The position numbers and the translations under genes were made by a program. The notes below the pieces were generated by a model, which was not told the origin of the DNA, searched no databases, and saw only the letters and a list, made by a program, of their open reading frames with translations. Positions 62,659 to 64,000 of a stretch of DNA of 64,000 nt are shown piece after piece; positions within the stretch are counted from its first letter, which is position 1, and the number at the start of each line of letters is the position of its first letter. This DNA comes from Cordylochernes scorpioides (Eukaryota > Arthropoda > Arachnida > Pseudoscorpiones > Chernetidae), in contig CP092874.1 in NCBI GenBank assembly GCA_030710605.1, positions 25,503,765 to 25,567,764 of the forward strand. The letters are read 5' to 3'.

Positions 62659-63295
62659 TTTTAATTAAAAAGGCATATATTGGATCAAAATATTTATTTT
62701 ACCAATATTTCAGTTGGCTGAACGCCAACCTTTATCAAGGTATTATAACATATTAATATGTTTTGAAAATAGAGCAATCCATTAAAAATATTTAATTAAA
62801 AAGGCATATATTGGATCAAAATATAATTTATTTTACTAATATTTCAGTTGGCTGAACGCCAACCTTTATCAAGGTATTATAACATATTAATATGTTTTGA
62901 AAATAGAGCAATCCATTAAAAATATTTAATTAAAAAGGCATATATTGGATCAAAATATAATTTATTTTACTAATATTTCAGTTGGCTGAACGCCGACCTT
63001 CATCAAGGTGTTATAACATATTAATGTGTGTCAACAACAAACTCAGCGCCACATAACGTCAACAGAATTAAGTTTTTAAAAATATTTTGTTATATTCAAT
63101 GGGAAGAAAAAAAAAAGATATATAAATTTATATTATGGACAAAATAAATTTTGTAAATATGTTATAACACCTTGATAAAGGTTGGCGTTCAGCCAACAGA
63201 AATATTAGTAAAATAAATTATATTTTGATCCAATATATACATTTTTAATTAAAGATTTATTTATGGATTGCTCTATTTTCAAAACAATATAATAT
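62659..63295. mobile_element. Family C: three tandem units plus one inverted unit
   Basis: Units begin TTAATTAAAAAGGCATATAT at 62661, 62792 and 62926 (131 and 134 bp apart). An inverted unit occupies 63160-63290. Each carries the GTTGGC/GCCAAC stem II, GAAAT and a TTGATAA box. The last direct unit ends in the 'caacaaactcagcgccacat' spacer. The flanks (ACATTATAATAG, ACAATATAATATG) may be a diverged target duplication. Confidence 0.85.
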
Positions 63296-63544
63296 GTTTG
63301 AAATATATAAAAATAAACTTAAAATTGAATTTTTTAAAGATGTATTTTATTCATCATAAGATGAACTTTACTTCTGCTTGATGATTATTATATTCGATGA
63401 TGATTTCAGATAAAAGGTTGTGTGGTATGATGGATAATATCTTATTTCTTGAGAGAAAAAAAAACATAATTAATAAATATATAAGGCCTAAATGTCTTTT
63501 ATCAAATAATGATGATTCTTCTTTATATTTTCATCATTGATTAA
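63296..63544. other. AT-rich noncoding stretch, nothing recognised
   Basis: No feature supported. Confidence 0.3.
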
Positions 63545-63589
63545 ATTTTACACAAATAAATTTTATTAAAATAAAAACATAAAGCCTCC

Positions 63590-63956
63590 AGGGAAAAGTT
63601 TCTTTTAAAAATATTTTTTATTAAAAAAATATCTCGAGCTTTCGGGCAAGTAAGCCCTTCTACGGGATAAAATGCTTTATATGAATAATACGCCAATAAA
63701 ATATGATTTAAAATTAAATAAAGTCCATTCACTGTTTACATTTGTTTTAAGGCATAATCAACACGGGCTTCTGTTGCGCGTGCTTCACTTGGGCGTTATG
63801 GGCTGGGCTCAGGGAATATAATGTTATAAATTTCCGGAATATATCTATTCTTCTGTTAATGCTATTGTGCTTTCTGGATTCTATTATAAGTCTCTGTAGT
63901 CTATTGGGGATGTTGGAGTAATTTACTGACAATGTGTTTCTTTTAAATATCATCAA
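63590..63956 (-). mobile_element. Family D Penelope-like terminal unit and flanking ORF
   Basis: The motif at 63632-63666 (minus: CCGTAGAAGGGC, TTACTT, GCCC, GAAAG, CTCGAG) has a four-pair stem II directly beside GAAA. Upstream on the minus strand a 69-codon frame (63956 to 63747) reads NRLQRLIIESRKHNSINRRI... and ends before the terminal unit, the position expected for the end of an element ORF. I cannot confirm a reverse-transcriptase or GIY-YIG domain in so short a stretch. Confidence 0.45.
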
Positions 63957-64000
63957 ATATTATCTCTACAGACCTTACTGCAATGATATGAGTTATTGAA

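Overview
The window is AT-rich (my estimate about two-thirds A+T), full of homopolymers and microsatellites, and contains one 100-N assembly gap. Ribosome-binding sites, operons and densely packed genes are absent. It looks like intergenic or intronic DNA of an invertebrate animal. An intact Tc1-type transposon, U6 snRNA copies reading TTCGGCGGTAC, tRNA-headed SINEs with A-rich tails, non-LTR tails of (TTG)n or (GT)n, Helitron ends and Penelope-type hammerhead motifs all fit an arthropod. A chelicerate is my best guess, but this is inference, not proof.

Host coding content is very small. I see a minus-strand exon with the C-terminal half of a small heat-shock protein (10.2 kb), a short minus-strand terminal exon of unknown product (5.0 kb), and weaker exon candidates at 2.9 kb and 13.1 kb. 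The only long intact reading frame is the 343-residue Tc1-like transposase (55.2-56.2 kb), inside an element complete from TIR to TIR. All other protein similarity is transposon debris: RNase H/zinc-finger tails of LINEs (8.4, 12.1, 31.6 kb), an RTE-like tail (49.3 kb), a LINE C-terminus (57.9 kb) and a broken mariner N-terminus (35.0 kb).

Layout: 0-5 kb noncoding with a 70-bp tandem array; 5-15 kb foldback Penelope-like insertions, SINEs and the heat-shock exon; 17.7-22.3 kb a probable large Helitron carrying nested SINEs; 26-30 kb minisatellites and a U6 copy; 30-40 kb LINE and mariner relics and a 95/96-bp minisatellite; 40.5-41.1 kb a 66-bp satellite built from U6 snRNA, split by a Tigger-like element; 44.3 kb a complete small Helitron; 49-54 kb a U6 retropseudogene, a hammerhead ribozyme, the gap, a 15-unit hammerhead-derived array and a SINE inverted pair; 55-59 kb the Tc1 element and heavily nested SINEs/LINEs; 60-64 kb a 31-bp minisatellite and tandem plus inverted Penelope-like units.

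The main theme is small retroelement units that each carry a hammerhead-like motif. At least five sequence families (A, B, C, D, X) share the order CUGANGA, stem II, GAAA, short self-complementary stem III, with different and co-varying stem II sequences. Three foldback (head-to-head) copies are bounded by 12-13 bp target-site duplications, so inverted dimers appear to have inserted as single units. One family has amplified into a 15-unit tandem array whose copies all carry the same change at a catalytic guanine.
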